Source: Isosphaera sp.
GTDB lineage: Bacteria; Planctomycetota; Planctomycetia; Gemmatales; Gemmataceae
Direction: 5' to 3'
Length of the DNA: 53,721 nucleotides
NCBI GenBank assembly: GCA_013822345.1
Contig: PNKH01000048.1
Location: forward strand, 1 to 53,721
Numbering within the stretch: the stretch's first letter is position 1; every line of letters begins with the position of its first letter. A program made the translations under genes and the position numbers. The notes beneath the pieces are model-generated. The model was not told the origin of the DNA. It made no database searches and saw only the letters and a program-made list of their open reading frames with translations. This document shows positions 40,194 through 49,273 of the stretch, piece after piece.

Positions 40194-41630
40194 TCACGCC
40201 AGGATGCCGTCGACCGGCCGCCCGCCGAGGTTCACCGACACCGGCCGGCCCGTCTTGTCCGGCACCATCAGGTCCGGGTCGATCCCCAGGCACTTGTAGA
40301 TCGTGGCGCACAGGTCCGCCGTGCTCACCGGCCGGTCCTTCACGTAGGCGGCTTGCGCGTCGCTCGCCCCGTACACCGTCCCGCCCTTCACCCCCGCCCC
40401 GGCGAACACCACCGAGTAGCAGAACGTCCAGTGGTCCCGGCCGCCGTTCTTGTTGACCACCGGCGTCCGCCCCATCTCGCTCATCACCACCACCAGCGTG
40501 TCGTCCAGCCGGCCGTCGCGGTCCAGGTCTTCGAGCAGGGCCGTGAACGTCTGGTCGAAGTGCGGCAGCTTGTTCTCCCGCAGGATGCTGAAGTTCTTGG
40601 TGTGCGTGTCCCAGGCGTCGTAGTCGACCTTCACCCGGTCCCAGAACAGGTCCCACGTCACGTTCACGAACCGCACCCCCTCGTCCACCAGCCGGCGGGC
40701 GATCAGCGTGCTGTGCCCGAACAGCGTCCGGCCGAACCGGTCGAGCCGCTTCGGGTCCTCCTTCGCCAGGTCGAAGCAGTCGCGCAGCCGGGACGAGGTG
40801 AGGAGGTCGAACGCCCGCCGCTGCGTCTGGTCGTACCCGCCGGCGGCGCCCCGCGCCTCGACCCCGCGCACCTGGTCGTCGAACTGCTCCAGCAGGGTGC
40901 GGCGGGTGTTCAGCCGGTCGAGGGTGAGGTCGGCGTCGAACGCGGTGTTCGGCAAGAGCGGCGTCCCGCGGACGACGCTCGGCTTGCCCGGCACCGGCTT
41001 CTCGCCGGGGTCGGCGTGGGGCTGGCACTCGGTGGTCAGCCCGTTGTACCGCTGGCCGAGGAACCCGGCGTACGGCCCGGCCCGGCGGAACGCCTGGCCC
41101 CACCCGAGCCAGCACGGCATGTACACGTAGTCCGGCAGCTCGCCGCGGCCGCCGCGGAGGAACTCGCACACCGCGCCCATGCTCGGCGGGTCGGACTCGC
41201 GCGGGTGCTGGTCCGGCATCGGCGTCTCGAGGCCGGTGTAGCTCGGCAGGCAGTTGTGGCACCCGGCCTTGTGGTTCACGCTCCGCACCACCGCGGCCCG
41301 GTGCATCCACCGCGCCGTCCTCGGCAGGTGCTCGCAGATCCGCACCCCTGGGACGTTCGTGTCGACCGGCTTGAACTCGCCGCGGACCTCGGCCGGGGCG
41401 TCCGGCTTCAGGTCCCACATGTCCTGCGTCGCGGCCCCGCCGAGCAGGTACATCAGGATGACGTTCTTCGCCTTACCGGGGCGCTCGGCCGCGGACTTGC
41501 GGGACTCGGCCGCGAGGAGCGACGGCAGGTCGAACCCTGTGCCGAGGAACGTGAGGGCGCCGGCCGCGAGGGTTTCCCGCCGGGTGACGCCGTCGCACGT
41601 CCGCCGGGGGCTGCCGAGGAGGGTGAGCAT
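40194..41630 (-). CDS. DUF1501 domain protein, solitary copy
   Basis: A 478-residue DUF1501 protein with VTRRETLAAGALTFLG, a weak twin-arginine-like signal, then KNVILMYLLGGAATQDMWDLKP, HLPRTARWMHRAAVVRSVNH, YDAWDTHTKNF, VVVMSEMGRTPVVNKNGGRDHW and VFAGAGVKGGTVYG. It belongs to a different subgroup from the copy at 32051. The usual DUF1549 partner is not adjacent. The ATG at 41630 is chosen, though no clear ribosome binding site is present. Confidence 0.88.
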   Translation of the reverse strand: MLTLLGSPRRTCDGVTRRETLAAGALTFLGTGFDLPSLLAAESRKSAAERPGKAKNVILMYLLGGAATQDMWDLKPDAPAEVRGEFKPVDTNVPGVRICEHLPRTARWMHRAAVVRSVNHKAGCHNCLPSYTGLETPMPDQHPRESDPPSMGAVCEFLRGGRGELPDYVYMPCWLGWGQAFRRAGPYAGFLGQRYNGLTTECQPHADPGEKPVPGKPSVVRGTPLLPNTAFDADLTLDRLNTRRTLLEQFDDQVRGVEARGAAGGYDQTQRRAFDLLTSSRLRDCFDLAKEDPKRLDRFGRTLFGHSTLIARRLVDEGVRFVNVTWDLFWDRVKVDYDAWDTHTKNFSILRENKLPHFDQTFTALLEDLDRDGRLDDTLVVVMSEMGRTPVVNKNGGRDHWTFCYSVVFAGAGVKGGTVYGASDAQAAYVKDRPVSTADLCATIYKCLGIDPDLMVPDKTGRPVSVNLGGRPVDGILA

Positions 41631-41795
41631 GGGGGCCACGGGTGGGGAGGGAACTGGGGTGGGAACCCGAGTGTACCCGGGGATGCGGGGCGGGGGAAGC
41701 GCCGGCTTCCCCCGCTTGCCCCCCCTTCCACCTGCGGTTGAAACGCCCGCGGCCCCCGCTATCCTCCCGCGGCCCCGTCGTCCCGGAGGGAAGGC

Positions 41796-43286
41796 GTGAC
41801 CGCCGGTCTGCTCGCGCTCGCCCTCGCCGCCCCGCCGCCCCCGGCCGGGTTGCAGAAAGGCGACGAGTTCACGTTCAGCGGCACCGTGGCCGAGGCGGTC
41901 GACCGGCCGACCGACCGGTTCCGCCGGGCGCACGCCCTGGAGCTGCGCGTCCTCGTCCTCGACCGCCAGGAGAACTGGGCGGACGCGGTCGTCCTCACCC
42001 GGCTGAAGCGGGCCGACGACGCGGTCGCCGGGGCGGTCGGGGCGGTCACCGGGGCCGGGCCGGCGAAGGCCGACCCGCCGGCCGTCCGGCTCGACCTCGT
42101 CCGCGTCCACGCCGACGGCACCGCCCACCTCCTCGACCCGACCCGCGGCCTCCCGCCGGTCCCGCTCGACACCTTCCCGGCGTCCGAGTTCGGCGTCTTC
42201 CCGCCGCGCCCGCCGCGGACCGCCCCCGACGACCCGTGGGCGGTCGGCGGGGCCGCCGGCCGGCCGAGCGAGACGTGGCAGGCGAAGGGGACCGAGTTCG
42301 TCAACGCCGAGCGGTGCCGGGTGCTGGTCATGAACCAGCAGTCGGCGGACTGGGCGAAGCCGGTCGGCGGGGAGGTGTCGTGGCACCGGGCGGACGCGGT
42401 CTGGGTGTCGACCCAGGACGGCACCGCCCGCCGCGTCCACCGGGTGATCCGCCGGCGGCTCGGGCGCGAGGAGGTGCCGTCGGCGTGGGTCGAGGTGAAG
42501 TACGAGCTGACGGACCAGGGCCGGCTCGCGGGGCGGGCGTTCGACCGGGCCCGGCGGGACGCCGACGTGGCGCTCGCCGCACTGGCCGACGCCGACGCGT
42601 TCGCCGCCAACCCGGCCCGGCTCGGGGCGCGGGCGCTGGCCGCCCGGATCGACAGGCTCGACGCCCAACTCGCGGAGGCGGACCCGGCCGGCCCGTACCG
42701 GGAGGTGATGGCCGCCGCCCGCCGCGCCCTCGACGCCGCCCGCCGCAGCGAGGCCGCCCCGGTCCCGGTCGCCCCGCCCGCCCCGCCGCCGGTCGTCCGC
42801 ACCGGGTGGCCCGAACCCGGTCAGCCCGCCCCCGACTTCGCCGCCGGCACGTTCCGCCTGGCCGAACAGAAGGGGAAGCCGGTCGTGCTCGTGTTCTTCC
42901 GGCCCGGCGGCGAGACGGCCGACCCGGCGCTGGCGATCGCCGCCGCGGTCGACAAGCGGTACGCCGGCCGGGTGGCGGTGGTGCCGCTGGTCGTGTTCGG
43001 GGACGTGGCCGCCGGGGAGAAGCACCGCGACGGGCTGAAGCTCACCCTCCCCGTGCTCGACGGCAAGGCGGGCGGGGCCGCGTTCGGGGTGGAGACGGCC
43101 CCGCGGTTCGCCCTGGTCGACGGGGCCGGCGTGGTGCGGTGGACGTTCGCCGGGGTCGGCGGGGAGACGGGGTATCTGCTGAAGGAGGCGGTCGACCGCC
43201 TGGTCGCCCCAGCCTCCCCCGCCGGCGCAGGCGGTACAACCCCCGCGCCCGGCACCCCGACCCCGCCCGCGACCCGGCCGCGGTGA
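41796..43286 (+). CDS. Secreted protein with C-terminal redoxin domain lacking the active-site cysteine
   Basis: The 496-residue protein has a short hydrophobic N-terminus, a 330-residue N-terminal region of unknown type, and a C-terminal domain laid out like AhpC/TSA or thioredoxin proteins (GQPAPDFAAGTFRLAEQKGKPVVLVFFRPGG and, later, TAPRFALVDGAGVVRWTF). Where the peroxidatic or CxxC cysteine should be, the sequence reads FFRPGGETADP, with no Cys, so it cannot work as a standard thiol redox enzyme. GTG start with GGAGGG upstream. The C-terminal tail is rich in Pro and Thr. Confidence 0.78.
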   Translation: MTAGLLALALAAPPPPAGLQKGDEFTFSGTVAEAVDRPTDRFRRAHALELRVLVLDRQENWADAVVLTRLKRADDAVAGAVGAVTGAGPAKADPPAVRLDLVRVHADGTAHLLDPTRGLPPVPLDTFPASEFGVFPPRPPRTAPDDPWAVGGAAGRPSETWQAKGTEFVNAERCRVLVMNQQSADWAKPVGGEVSWHRADAVWVSTQDGTARRVHRVIRRRLGREEVPSAWVEVKYELTDQGRLAGRAFDRARRDADVALAALADADAFAANPARLGARALAARIDRLDAQLAEADPAGPYREVMAAARRALDAARRSEAAPVPVAPPAPPPVVRTGWPEPGQPAPDFAAGTFRLAEQKGKPVVLVFFRPGGETADPALAIAAAVDKRYAGRVAVVPLVVFGDVAAGEKHRDGLKLTLPVLDGKAGGAAFGVETAPRFALVDGAGVVRWTFAGVGGETGYLLKEAVDRLVAPASPAGAGGTTPAPGTPTPPATRPR

Positions 43287-43330
43287 CTGTCGGCGGCCGG
43301 CCGGCGGGGTACGATTCGGTGGGCAACCCG

Positions 43331-43397
43331 CCGTCCGAGCCGGAAGCGTGAGCGACGGGTCTTGGTGGTCCGTCGCTCACGCTTCCGGCTCGGACGG
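43331..43397. repeat. 28-bp inverted repeat, GAGCCGGAAGCGTGAGCGAC family
   Basis: Arms at 43331-43358 and 43370-43397 are perfect complements with an 11-base loop. They are close to the element at 50432-50494. It lies between two plus-strand genes, ending 14 bases before the next start codon. Confidence 0.92.
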
Positions 43398-43411
43398 CCT
43401 CGGGCAACGGA

Positions 43412-43900
43412 ATGACCGAGTACGACATCGGCGGGCCGGGGCGGGTGTGTGCGGCGACCGGGCGGCCGCTGAACCCGGGCGACGCCTTCCACGCCGCCCT
43501 GGCCGACCGCGACGGGAAGCTGGTCCGCACCGACTTCGCCGCCGACGCGTGGCCCGGCCCGCCGCCCGGCGCCGTCGCCCACTGGTCCGGCCGCGTCCCG
43601 GCCGCCGACCGGCCGCGGAAGCCGGTCGTGAACGACGACCTGTTGCTCGACTGCCTCGACCGGCTGAAGGGGTCGGCGGGCGCGGACGGGCGGAACTTCC
43701 GGTACGTCGCGGCGCTGCTGCTGATGCGGCGGAAGCGGCTCCGGTTCGAGGACGCGGCCCGGGACGCGGACGGGCGGGACGTGCTGATCCTCCGGGACGC
43801 GAAGGGCGGGGCGGTCCACCAGGTGACCGACCCGCGGCTGACCGACGCCGAGGTGGCCGCCGCCCAGGCCGAGGTGTTCCGGGTGCTCGGGTGGGCGTGA
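43412..43900 (+). CDS. Conserved planctomycete protein of unknown function
   Basis: The 162-residue cytoplasmic protein begins RVCAATGRPLNPGDAFHAAL and VRTDFAADAWPGPP, a pattern I have met in uncharacterised planctomycete proteins, then a helical C-terminal half. A single Cys near the start and one in the middle (LLDCLDRL) do not form a zinc site. It lies between a GAGCGTGAGCGAC-type hairpin and an AT-rich phrase repeat. Confidence 0.75.
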   Translation: MTEYDIGGPGRVCAATGRPLNPGDAFHAALADRDGKLVRTDFAADAWPGPPPGAVAHWSGRVPAADRPRKPVVNDDLLLDCLDRLKGSAGADGRNFRYVAALLLMRRKRLRFEDAARDADGRDVLILRDAKGGAVHQVTDPRLTDAEVAAAQAEVFRVLGWA

Positions 43901-43902
43901 GG

Positions 43903-44000
43903 ATTTCAGATGTTCGATTTCAGATTTCAGATTTGAAGACAAGGCGTGGTCACCGCACCGGTGTCTTTCAATCGTCAATCACAAATCACAAATCTGAAAT
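43903..44000. repeat. AT-rich phrase repeat between two genes
   Basis: Directly after the stop codon at 43900 comes GATTTCAGATGTTCGATTTCAG and further copies of the phrase ATTTCAGA; the reverse complement (CAAATCACAAATCTGAAAT) lies at the other end. The 12-base arms 43924-43935 and 43989-44000 are perfect. The composition is sharply AT-rich against its surroundings. Confidence 0.8.
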
Positions 44001-44011
44001 AGAGGTCGCCC

Positions 44012-44968
44012 ATGTCCCGCCTCCCGCTCACCCTCGCCGCCTGCCTCCTGGCCCCGTCCGCCGGGTGCGAGTCGATCCGCGACTGGGTCCGCCGCACGCC
44101 GCGGCCGCCCGGCCCCACCGGGGCCGTCCAGAAGGTGTCGGCGGAGCAACTGGTCGGGTACCTGAACGACCACGCCGGGCGGCTCCAGTCGCTCAGCTAC
44201 GGGGACGTGACGGTGACGGTGAGCGAGGGGGACGGGTTCCGCGGGGCCATCCAGGAGCAGGCGGCGCTGCGCGGCAGCCTGTTCGCCCAGCAGCCGCGGA
44301 AGTTCCGGATGAACGTGTCCCGCGGCGGGCTGGTCGACGCCAAGGTCGACCTCGGGTCGAACCCGGAGCAGTTCTGGGTGTACTTCCACGTCCCGTCGGT
44401 CCAGCCGATGTACGTGTTCGCGTCCCACGCCGACTTCGAGGAGGGGAGGGCGAAGCTCCCGGACGGCGTCCCGTTCGAGCCGGACTGGGTGATGCAGGCG
44501 CTCGGGATGACCACCTTCCCGCCCGGCCCGGCGTACCAGGCCCGGACGGACGAGAAGGCCCGCACCCACACCCTGTTCTGGGACGCCCGGACCCCGGCCG
44601 GGGTGCCGGTCCGGCGGGAGGTGGTGTTCGCCGCCGACGACGCGGACCCGGCCCGGAGCCAGCCGCAGGTCCGGCGGCACGTGCTCCGCGGGGCGCCGGA
44701 CGCGAAGAACCCGGACGGGCGGGTGATCGGGCTGGCCGAGGTGAAGGCGGCCCGGACGGTGTCGGTCGGCGCGCAGGCGGTCCAGTACCCGACGGAGATC
44801 GAGCTGCGGGGCGAGGACGCGAAGGCCCGGATGGTGCTGAAGCTGAGCGCCGCCGAGGTGAACGCGATCTCCCCGCAGAAGGCCCGCGGCTACTTCGAGC
44901 GGCCGAACATCAACGGGGTGCCCGCCGTCGACCTCCGCCACGCCGAGTTCCGGGCGCCGGGTCGGTAG
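44012..44968 (+). CDS. Lipoprotein of unknown function (LolA/LolB-like pattern)
   Basis: A 318-residue lipoprotein with lipobox PSAGC (Cys near residue 19). After that, VSAEQLVGYLNDHAGRLQSLSYGDVTV, GSLFAQQPRKFRMNVSRGG and QFWVYFHVP give the pattern of an unclosed beta-barrel with early helix, as in LolA/LolB carriers; I offer this only as a fold guess. GAGG before the ATG is preserved despite the adjacent repeat. Its TAG stop codon is the first three bases of the following 36-bp repeat arm. Confidence 0.78.
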   Translation: MSRLPLTLAACLLAPSAGCESIRDWVRRTPRPPGPTGAVQKVSAEQLVGYLNDHAGRLQSLSYGDVTVTVSEGDGFRGAIQEQAALRGSLFAQQPRKFRMNVSRGGLVDAKVDLGSNPEQFWVYFHVPSVQPMYVFASHADFEEGRAKLPDGVPFEPDWVMQALGMTTFPPGPAYQARTDEKARTHTLFWDARTPAGVPVRREVVFAADDADPARSQPQVRRHVLRGAPDAKNPDGRVIGLAEVKAARTVSVGAQAVQYPTEIELRGEDAKARMVLKLSAAEVNAISPQKARGYFERPNINGVPAVDLRHAEFRAPGR

Positions 44969-45060
44969 TTTCGAGTTCCACGTTCCAGGTTTCAAGTTGA
45001 AGGCTGACCCGACCCACGGGTTTCTTCAACTTGAAACCTGGAACGTGGAACTCGAAACTA
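44966..45060. repeat. 36-bp perfect inverted repeat that contains both convergent stop codons
   Basis: The arms at 44966-45001 and 45025-45060 (TAGTTTCGAGTTCCACGTTC...) are perfect complements over 36 bases, with a 23-base loop. The outermost three bases on each side are the TAG stop codons of the lipoprotein gene and of leuD. It is of the phrase type (repeated TTCCACGTTCCAGGTTTC). Confidence 0.95.
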
Positions 45061-45627
45061 CTGCCCGAGCATCCCGACCTTCCGGGCGTACGGGAACAGC
45101 CCGCCGGCCTCGACGATCGGCCCCACCTCGCCGAGCGGCAAGAGGTCGAACCCCTCCCCGCTCGTCTCGTCCGTCAGCTTCCCCGCCGCGATGTCGATGA
45201 CCACCCGGTCGCCGGTGCAGACCCGGTCGATCAACCGGGCCTTCGTCTCCAGCGGGACCAGGTACCCGCCGTTGACCGCGTTCCGGTAGAAGATGCGGGC
45301 GTAGAACTCGGCCACCACCGCGACCACCCCGGCGGCCGCCAGCGCGATCGGGGCGTGCTCCCGGCTCGACCCGCACCCGAAGTTCTTCCCGCCGATCACG
45401 ACGGTGTACGGGGAGACGAACTCGTCCGCCCCCGGCGGGTGGAACGGGACGTGCCCCTTCGGCAGCCCGGCCTGGTCGTCCGGGACGCCGCACAGGGCGT
45501 ACTTGCCGAACATCTTGTACTCGGCCGGGATGGCCGGGTTGTACGTCAGGTAGTGGGCCGGGATGATCTGGTCGGTGTCCACGTTGTCGCCGAGGACGTA
45601 GGCCAGCCCCTCGATCCGGGTTCGCAT
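45058..45627 (-). CDS. leuD: 3-isopropylmalate dehydratase small subunit
   Basis: A 189-residue aconitase-type swivel domain that pairs with LeuC to isomerise isopropylmalate in leucine synthesis. Motifs: LGDNVDTDQIIPAHYL, the active-site FGCGSSREHAP and the following AGVVAVVAEFYARIFYRNAVN. The large subunit is not in the window. Close homoaconitase or citraconate-type small subunits cannot be excluded. AAGGGGG precedes the ATG at 45627. The gene is divergent from the sigma-54 activator gene. Confidence 0.9.
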   Translation of the reverse strand: MRTRIEGLAYVLGDNVDTDQIIPAHYLTYNPAIPAEYKMFGKYALCGVPDDQAGLPKGHVPFHPPGADEFVSPYTVVIGGKNFGCGSSREHAPIALAAAGVVAVVAEFYARIFYRNAVNGGYLVPLETKARLIDRVCTGDRVVIDIAAGKLTDETSGEGFDLLPLGEVGPIVEAGGLFPYARKVGMLGQ

Positions 45628-45789
45628 GTCGGCCCCCTTCGCCGCCCGCGGCGTTGCGCCGCCCGCGGGCGGCGGAAACGTCACCCCCGTCACCCTACCC
45701 GACGCGCCCGGCCGCGGTAACCCCTCCGACCGATTCGCGTGCTACAGTTTCCGGCGACCGCCCGGCCCGCCAGGAGTCCCCGCCGGACC

Positions 45790-47769
45790 ATGACTGCGCG
45801 ACTGACCCTGGAGGGCGGGGACTGCGTCCCGCCGGCCCTCGACCTCGACCCCGCCCACCCGGTCACCCTCGGGCGGAGTCGGGACAACACCGTCGTCCTG
45901 CGGGACGAGCTGGCCAGCCGGCTGCACGCCAAGATCTACTTCGAGGACGGCCGCTGGCACCTCCGGGACTTCGGGCTCAACGGCACCAAGGTGGACGGGG
46001 CCCGGGTGAGCGGGGCGGTCGAGCTGGCCGACGGGAAGCGGATCCGGATCGGCGAGGTGGTGCTGCGGTTCGCCGCCGACGCGAAGCCGGGCGGCGGGAG
46101 GCCGGTCACCCAGACCCACCCGGCGGCCCCGGCCCCGCTGACGGTCCCGGCCGGCCCGCGCCACCCGCCCGGGTCGGTCCCGCCCGAACTGTTGCACGGG
46201 AAGACCAAGGTGCAGGAGGTGCCGGCCCCCCGGGAGGTGCCGGCGGACGCGGGCGACGACCCGGCCGGCCGGTTCCGGGTGGACGAGCTGACCGCCCTGT
46301 GCACGTTCATGACCCAGGCGGTCGAGACCCGCGACCCGCACGACCTGGTCGCCCTCGCCCTCCGGGCCGTCCTGACCCAGACCGCCGCCCGCCTCGCCGG
46401 GTACCTGGCCCTCGACCCGGACGACCCGGCCCCGAAGGTGGTGCTGCCGGAGTCCGCCGCCGTCGACCTGCCCCTCAGCCGCCGGCTGACCGCCCAGGCC
46501 CAGACGTGCGGGAAGACCGTCTGGCTGTTCCCCGACCTGACCGCCGCCCACCCCCCGACCGACTCCCTGTCCGCGTTCGCCGACGCCGTCTGCGTCCCGC
46601 TCCGGGCGTCCGGCAACCCGTTCGCCGCCCTCCACGTGTACCGCAGCGGGCGGGCGTTCGCCGACCGGGACGTGCGGTTCGTCGAGGCGGTCGCCGGGTT
46701 CCTCGCCCACGGGCTGGAGATCCACCGCCACCGCCGGACGCTCGAGGCCGAGAACAGCCGGCTCCGCACCCACACCCCGGCGGCCGACGACATCCTCGGG
46801 ACGAGTGCCGCCGTCACCACCCTGCGGCAGCAGATCCTGAGGGCCGCCCCGCAGCCGTTCACCGTGCTGGTCCACGGGGAGAGCGGGAGCGGGAAGGAGT
46901 TGGTCGCCCTGGCCCTGCACCGGAACAGCCGGCGGGCGGACGGCCCCTTGGTGGTGGTGAACTGCGCCGCCATCGCCCCGACGCTGCTGGAGGCGGAGCT
47001 GTTCGGGTACAAGAAGGGGGCGTTCAGCGGGGCCGACCGCGACCACCCCGGGCTGTTCCAGCAGGCGGACGAGGGGACGCTGTTCCTCGACGAAGTGGGG
47101 GAGCTGTCGCTCGACTGCCAGGCGAAGCTGCTGCGGGTGATCGAGGGGAAGGCGTTCCGCCCGGTCGGGGCGACGGCCGATGTCAAGGCGGACGTGCGGG
47201 TGGTGGCCGCGACGCACCGCGACCTGGACCGGGAGGTGAAGGCCGGGCGGTTCCGGCAGGACCTGCTGTTCCGGCTGAAGGTGATCCCGATCCGGGTGCC
47301 GCCCTTGCGGGAGCACCCGGAGGACATCCCGGAGCTGGCCGGGTTCTTCCTGGCGAAGGTGTCGGCCGAGTGCCGGCGGAACTTCAAGCTGACCCCGGCG
47401 GCGGTGCGGAAGCTGCAGGCCCACCACTGGCCGGGGAACGTCCGGCAGCTGCGGGCGGCGATCGAGAGCGCGGCGGTGATGGGCGAGGCGGACACGATCG
47501 ACGCCGACGCCCTGCCGCTGGCCGGGGTGAGCGAGCTGCCGACCGGGGTGGGGGCGGCGACCCCGCGGCCGGCGGCCGACGTGCCGGCGAGCCTGGACAT
47601 GGACGAGATCGAGACGTGGGCGATCCGGCGGGCGCTGCGGCAGACCGGCGGGAACGTGAGCCACGCGTCCAAGCTCCTGGGGATGAGCCGGGACACCCTG
47701 CACACGAAGCTGAAGAAGAAGGGGATCGACCGGGAGTCGGTGGCGGCCGCCCCGGCCGCGGCGGAGTGA
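45790..47769 (+). CDS. Sigma-54-dependent activator with FHA and GAF domains
   Basis: The 659-residue protein has an N-terminal FHA domain (VTLGRSRDNTVVLRDELASR and LRDFGLNGTKVDG, residues about 20-90) that binds phospho-threonine, a GAF-like domain (about 165-320), an AAA+ sigma-54 interaction domain and a Fis-type helix-turn-helix (RRALRQTGGNVSHASKLLGM). In the AAA+ part, Walker A is GESGSGKE near residue 363, the sigma-54 loop reads GAFSGA, Walker B is GTLFLDEVGE and the arginine region lies in LKVIPIRVPPLREHPEDI. It likely activates sigma-54 promoters after phosphorylation-dependent binding. Target genes cannot be told. The frame extends to a GTG at 45739, but the ATG at 45790 begins the FHA domain. 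Confidence 0.92.
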   Translation: MTARLTLEGGDCVPPALDLDPAHPVTLGRSRDNTVVLRDELASRLHAKIYFEDGRWHLRDFGLNGTKVDGARVSGAVELADGKRIRIGEVVLRFAADAKPGGGRPVTQTHPAAPAPLTVPAGPRHPPGSVPPELLHGKTKVQEVPAPREVPADAGDDPAGRFRVDELTALCTFMTQAVETRDPHDLVALALRAVLTQTAARLAGYLALDPDDPAPKVVLPESAAVDLPLSRRLTAQAQTCGKTVWLFPDLTAAHPPTDSLSAFADAVCVPLRASGNPFAALHVYRSGRAFADRDVRFVEAVAGFLAHGLEIHRHRRTLEAENSRLRTHTPAADDILGTSAAVTTLRQQILRAAPQPFTVLVHGESGSGKELVALALHRNSRRADGPLVVVNCAAIAPTLLEAELFGYKKGAFSGADRDHPGLFQQADEGTLFLDEVGELSLDCQAKLLRVIEGKAFRPVGATADVKADVRVVAATHRDLDREVKAGRFRQDLLFRLKVIPIRVPPLREHPEDIPELAGFFLAKVSAECRRNFKLTPAAVRKLQAHHWPGNVRQLRAAIESAAVMGEADTIDADALPLAGVSELPTGVGAATPRPAADVPASLDMDEIETWAIRRALRQTGGNVSHASKLLGMSRDTLHTKLKKKGIDRESVAAAPAAAE

Positions 47770-47796
47770 CGCGGCCGGGTGACCCGTCGGGTCGTG

Positions 47797-47986
47797 CCCC
47801 TCACCCGGAACCGCGAAGCGCGGTTCCGACCTCTCCCCAGCGGGGAGAGGTGGGGGCCGCCGGCGTCCTCGACAACTGTTCGGGTCGGGTGGCCGGAGAG
47901 GGGCCGGTGTACCCCCACCTCTCCCCGCTGGGGAGAGGTCGCCGGCGGCGCCTCGCCGCCGGCGGGTGAGGGGAAACCACCTGCCG
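47797..47986. repeat. Two-armed palindromic element, copy 2
   Basis: It has the same layout as 5304-5492: CCCCTCACCC, a palindrome around CGCGAAGCGCG, CCTCTCCCCAGCGGGGAGAGG, a core, then the mirrored part ending GGGTGAGGGG. The core here is different in sequence. It lies between convergent genes. Confidence 0.88.
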
Positions 47987-48014
47987 AGTCGCCCGGCAAC
48001 CGACCGCCCCCGCG

Positions 48015-49130
48015 TCACTTCTTCTTGCAGTAGCTGAGCGACAAGAGGGCGAACGCGGTGGCCAGCTGCGGCACCCCCTCCAGGAACGCCGGGTTCTCAT
48101 TCTGCCAGCTCCCGTCCGCCTTCTGCTTCTTCTTCAGCTCGTCGAACAGCTCCTGCCGCCAGTCGTGCTTCGCCCCCTTGGCGTCGACGAACGGCTCCTC
48201 CCCGAGGGCGTCCATCGCCTTCGCGAAGGTGTGGTAGTAGTAGTACAGCCCGCTCTGCCCCTGCCCGGGGTTCTCGGTCACGCTGTAGTGCGCCTTCACC
48301 CAGGCGACCGCCGCCTTCACCCGCGGGTCGTCCTTGCTCACCCCGGCGTACAGGAAGCTCTTCAGCCCGGCGTACGTCATCCCGCCCTCGCTCCGCAGCC
48401 CGCCCTCGGCGGTGATCTTCGGCGACTTCGGGTTCGCCTGGTCGGCCGGGTTGTACACGAACCCGCCGGCGTCGTCCTTGCTCGTCTTCGTCGCGAACGG
48501 CTGGTCGTTGAACTCACTCTTCAGGTTCTGACTCCGGCTGACGTACACCAGGGCCTTCTTGATCGACGGGTCGTCCTTGCCGACCCCGGCGGCGAGCAGC
48601 GCCTCGACCAGGAAGTGGGTGTTCGACAGGTCCGGCCGCTTCGGCCCGTCGTACCCGACCCCGCCGTGGTCGAGGCCCTTCGGGTCGGTGTCGTTCTGCA
48701 GCCCCTTGACGAACTTCGTCGCGGCCTCGATCACCTTGTCGTACTTCCCGCCGGCGTTCAGCTCCTTGAACGTCATCAGCCCGAGGCAGGTCATGTAGTT
48801 CGCCTGCCCCTGCTGGTACACCCCGCCGTCCGGCTTGACGTGCTTCTCCAGGTACGCGACCCCCTTCTTGACCACCTCGTGGTCGGCCGGCACCCCGTTC
48901 CGCAGCAGGGCGGCGACCGTCAGGGCGGTGAGGCCCGGCTCCGCGAACCCCTCCTTCGGGAAGAAGTCCCCGGCCGGCTTCTGCGCGCCCTTCAGGTATC
49001 CGACGGCCTTCTCCACGACCGCCTTCAGGTCGTCGGCGGTCGGGGCCGCGGCGGCGCGGCCCGGCAGGGCGAGGGCGGCGGGCGAGGCGGCGGCGGCCTT
49101 CAGCCAGGCGCGGCGGGTGAGCGCGGACAT
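48015..49130 (-). CDS. Exported prenyltransferase/squalene-cyclase-repeat protein
   Basis: A 371-residue protein with a twin-arginine signal (TRRAWLKAAAASPAALAL) followed by repeats of the prenyltransferase/squalene oxidase type (alpha-alpha barrel): AVGYLKGAQKPAGDFF, GVAYLEKHVKPDGGVYQQG, ATKFVKGLQND and KKKQKADGSWQNE. The cyclase DxDD catalytic motif is not seen, so it is probably not a squalene cyclase but one of the binding proteins with this fold that are common in planctomycetes. GGAGG precedes the ATG. Confidence 0.87.
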   Translation of the reverse strand: MSALTRRAWLKAAAASPAALALPGRAAAAPTADDLKAVVEKAVGYLKGAQKPAGDFFPKEGFAEPGLTALTVAALLRNGVPADHEVVKKGVAYLEKHVKPDGGVYQQGQANYMTCLGLMTFKELNAGGKYDKVIEAATKFVKGLQNDTDPKGLDHGGVGYDGPKRPDLSNTHFLVEALLAAGVGKDDPSIKKALVYVSRSQNLKSEFNDQPFATKTSKDDAGGFVYNPADQANPKSPKITAEGGLRSEGGMTYAGLKSFLYAGVSKDDPRVKAAVAWVKAHYSVTENPGQGQSGLYYYYHTFAKAMDALGEEPFVDAKGAKHDWRQELFDELKKKQKADGSWQNENPAFLEGVPQLATAFALLSLSYCKKK

Positions 49131-49273
49131 GCGACCTCCGGATGCGGAGCGGGAAGGGGCTACCGGCAGCGTAACGGCGGGAGCGGGCGGCGGGAATGGG
49201 CAATCGGTGCCCGCGCGGGGGCAGGATTTGGCCGCGCCGCCCCCTCGCTGGCGCTCGGGCTCGGACGCGGACC

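Noticed and set aside
42883-42930. Selenocysteine in the redoxin domain at 41796-43286
   Set aside because: There is no TGA at the missing Cys position; the codons there are ordinary sense codons (Pro-Gly-Gly).
47797-47986. Two-armed palindromic element as a simple terminator
   Set aside because: This copy lies between convergent genes, but the other two copies lie between co-directional and divergent genes, so termination cannot be the common role.
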